A stretch of DNA of 64,000 bases from Candidatus Celerinatantimonas neptuna (lineage in GTDB: Bacteria; Pseudomonadota; Gammaproteobacteria; Enterobacterales; Celerinatantimonadaceae), in NCBI GenBank assembly GCA_911810475.1, contig OU461276.1, positions 489,501-553,500 of the forward strand. Reading direction: 5' to 3'. The notes beneath the pieces are model-generated. The model was not told the origin of the DNA. It did no database searches and saw only the letters and a list, made by a program, of their open reading frames with translations. Positions 63,567 through 64,000 of this stretch are shown one piece after another; the first letter of the stretch is position 1; each line of letters opens with the position of its first letter. The position numbers and the translations under genes were made by a program.

Positions 63567-64000
63567 TTACGATTTATCTTTTAACTTAAACTGGCTCATC
63601 AACTCAGTCAGTTGTTGCGACTGCTCAGATAGTTCATTCGCTGATTGCGCGCAAGTCTCAGAGTTATTACTATTTTGTAAAGTGACCTGATCAATCTGAT
63701 TAATCCCTTCACTCACCTGAGCGGCTCCTTGAGCCTGTTCACTCGCTGCTGCTGCAATTTCTGCAACAATGGTTGCCACCTGCCGTATCCTTTCCACAAT
63801 TTCATTTAAGGATGCTTCCGTGTTATGTGACAATTCAATACCTCGTTGAGTCCGTTTCGTCGATGTTTCAATCAACGATGAGGTCTGTTGAACAGCTTCT
63901 GCACTTCTCGCAGCCAATTGACGAACTTCATCAGCAACAACAGCAAACCCTCTGCCAGCCTCTCCAGCCCGAGCCGCTTCAATTGCTGCATTCAATGCTA
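63567..64000 (-). CDS. Methyl-accepting chemotaxis protein, C-terminal part cut by window edge
   Basis: The minus-strand frame stays open to the right edge. About 144 residues of the cytoplasmic signalling domain are present: [28 protein letters not shown] in parts (the CheA/CheW contact tip), then the returning helix with a methylation-type region [23 protein letters not shown] and the end [10 protein letters not shown]. The ligand-binding and membrane parts lie outside the window, so the signal sensed is unknown. Unlike the decayed receptor at 13,500-14,648, no damage is visible here. Confidence 0.93.
   Translation of the reverse strand, partial: ALNAAIEAARAGEAGRGFAVVADEVRQLAARSAEAVQQTSSLIETSTKRTQRGIELSHNTEASLNEIVERIRQVATIVAEIAAAASEQAQGAAQVSEGINQIDQVTLQNSNNSETCAQSANELSEQSQQLTELMSQFKLKDKS

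Overview
The window is chromosomal DNA from a moderately AT-rich gammaproteobacterium. The trmB/mutY, yffB-dapE and fur genes, the emrAB pump, poxB and the YjbEFGH-type export genes place it in the broad Vibrio/Aeromonas/Enterobacterales part of the class. The sequence alone does not fix the genus.

Positions 1-22,995 hold metabolism and housekeeping. trmB (cut by the left edge) and mutY are separated by a divergent cysteine-detoxification pair (cyuA/cyuR). Two secreted carboxylesterases follow, then an aryl-beta-glucoside operon (bglF-like PTS, bglB-type glycosidase, bglH-type porin). Its leader carries two BglG-type antiterminator sites with their terminators back to back, with no bglG gene between them. 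Next come a periplasmic sugar-binding protein gene, a decayed chemoreceptor gene containing seven copies of an 8-bp repeat, a lone RAYT transposase, yffB-dapE with an M15 peptidase and a membrane protein, fur, and a MarR-emrA-emrB efflux operon with a clear promoter and palindromic operator.

Positions 23,020-60,760 form one large surface-polysaccharide locus, all on the minus strand. It starts at a JUMPstart/ops (RfaH recruitment) element near 60,724. It then runs through wzi, a 914-residue SLBB export protein and a Wzz-like protein, followed by the CDP-3,6-dideoxyhexose genes (ddhA, ddhB, ddhC, prt, tyv), wzx, seven glycosyltransferases, an asparagine-synthase-like amidotransferase, an unrecognised 430-residue protein, gmd-fcl (GDP-L-fucose), wzy, manC-manB, wbaP and ugd. 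A separate yjbEFGH (gfcABCD-like) unit follows. The order ddhABC-prt-tyv-wzx ... manC-manB-wbaP copies the layout of Salmonella group D O-antigen loci, here placed inside a Vibrio-like capsule export frame. The most informative observation is that ddhD, the reductase needed for 3-deoxygenation, is present in its expected position but is a full-length pseudogene (54,360-55,288), while the rest of the dideoxyhexose pathway is open.

Positions 60,760-64,000 hold an AT-rich non-coding stretch, poxB (pyruvate:quinone oxidoreductase), a bidirectional terminator and the 3' part of a methyl-accepting chemotaxis gene cut by the right edge.
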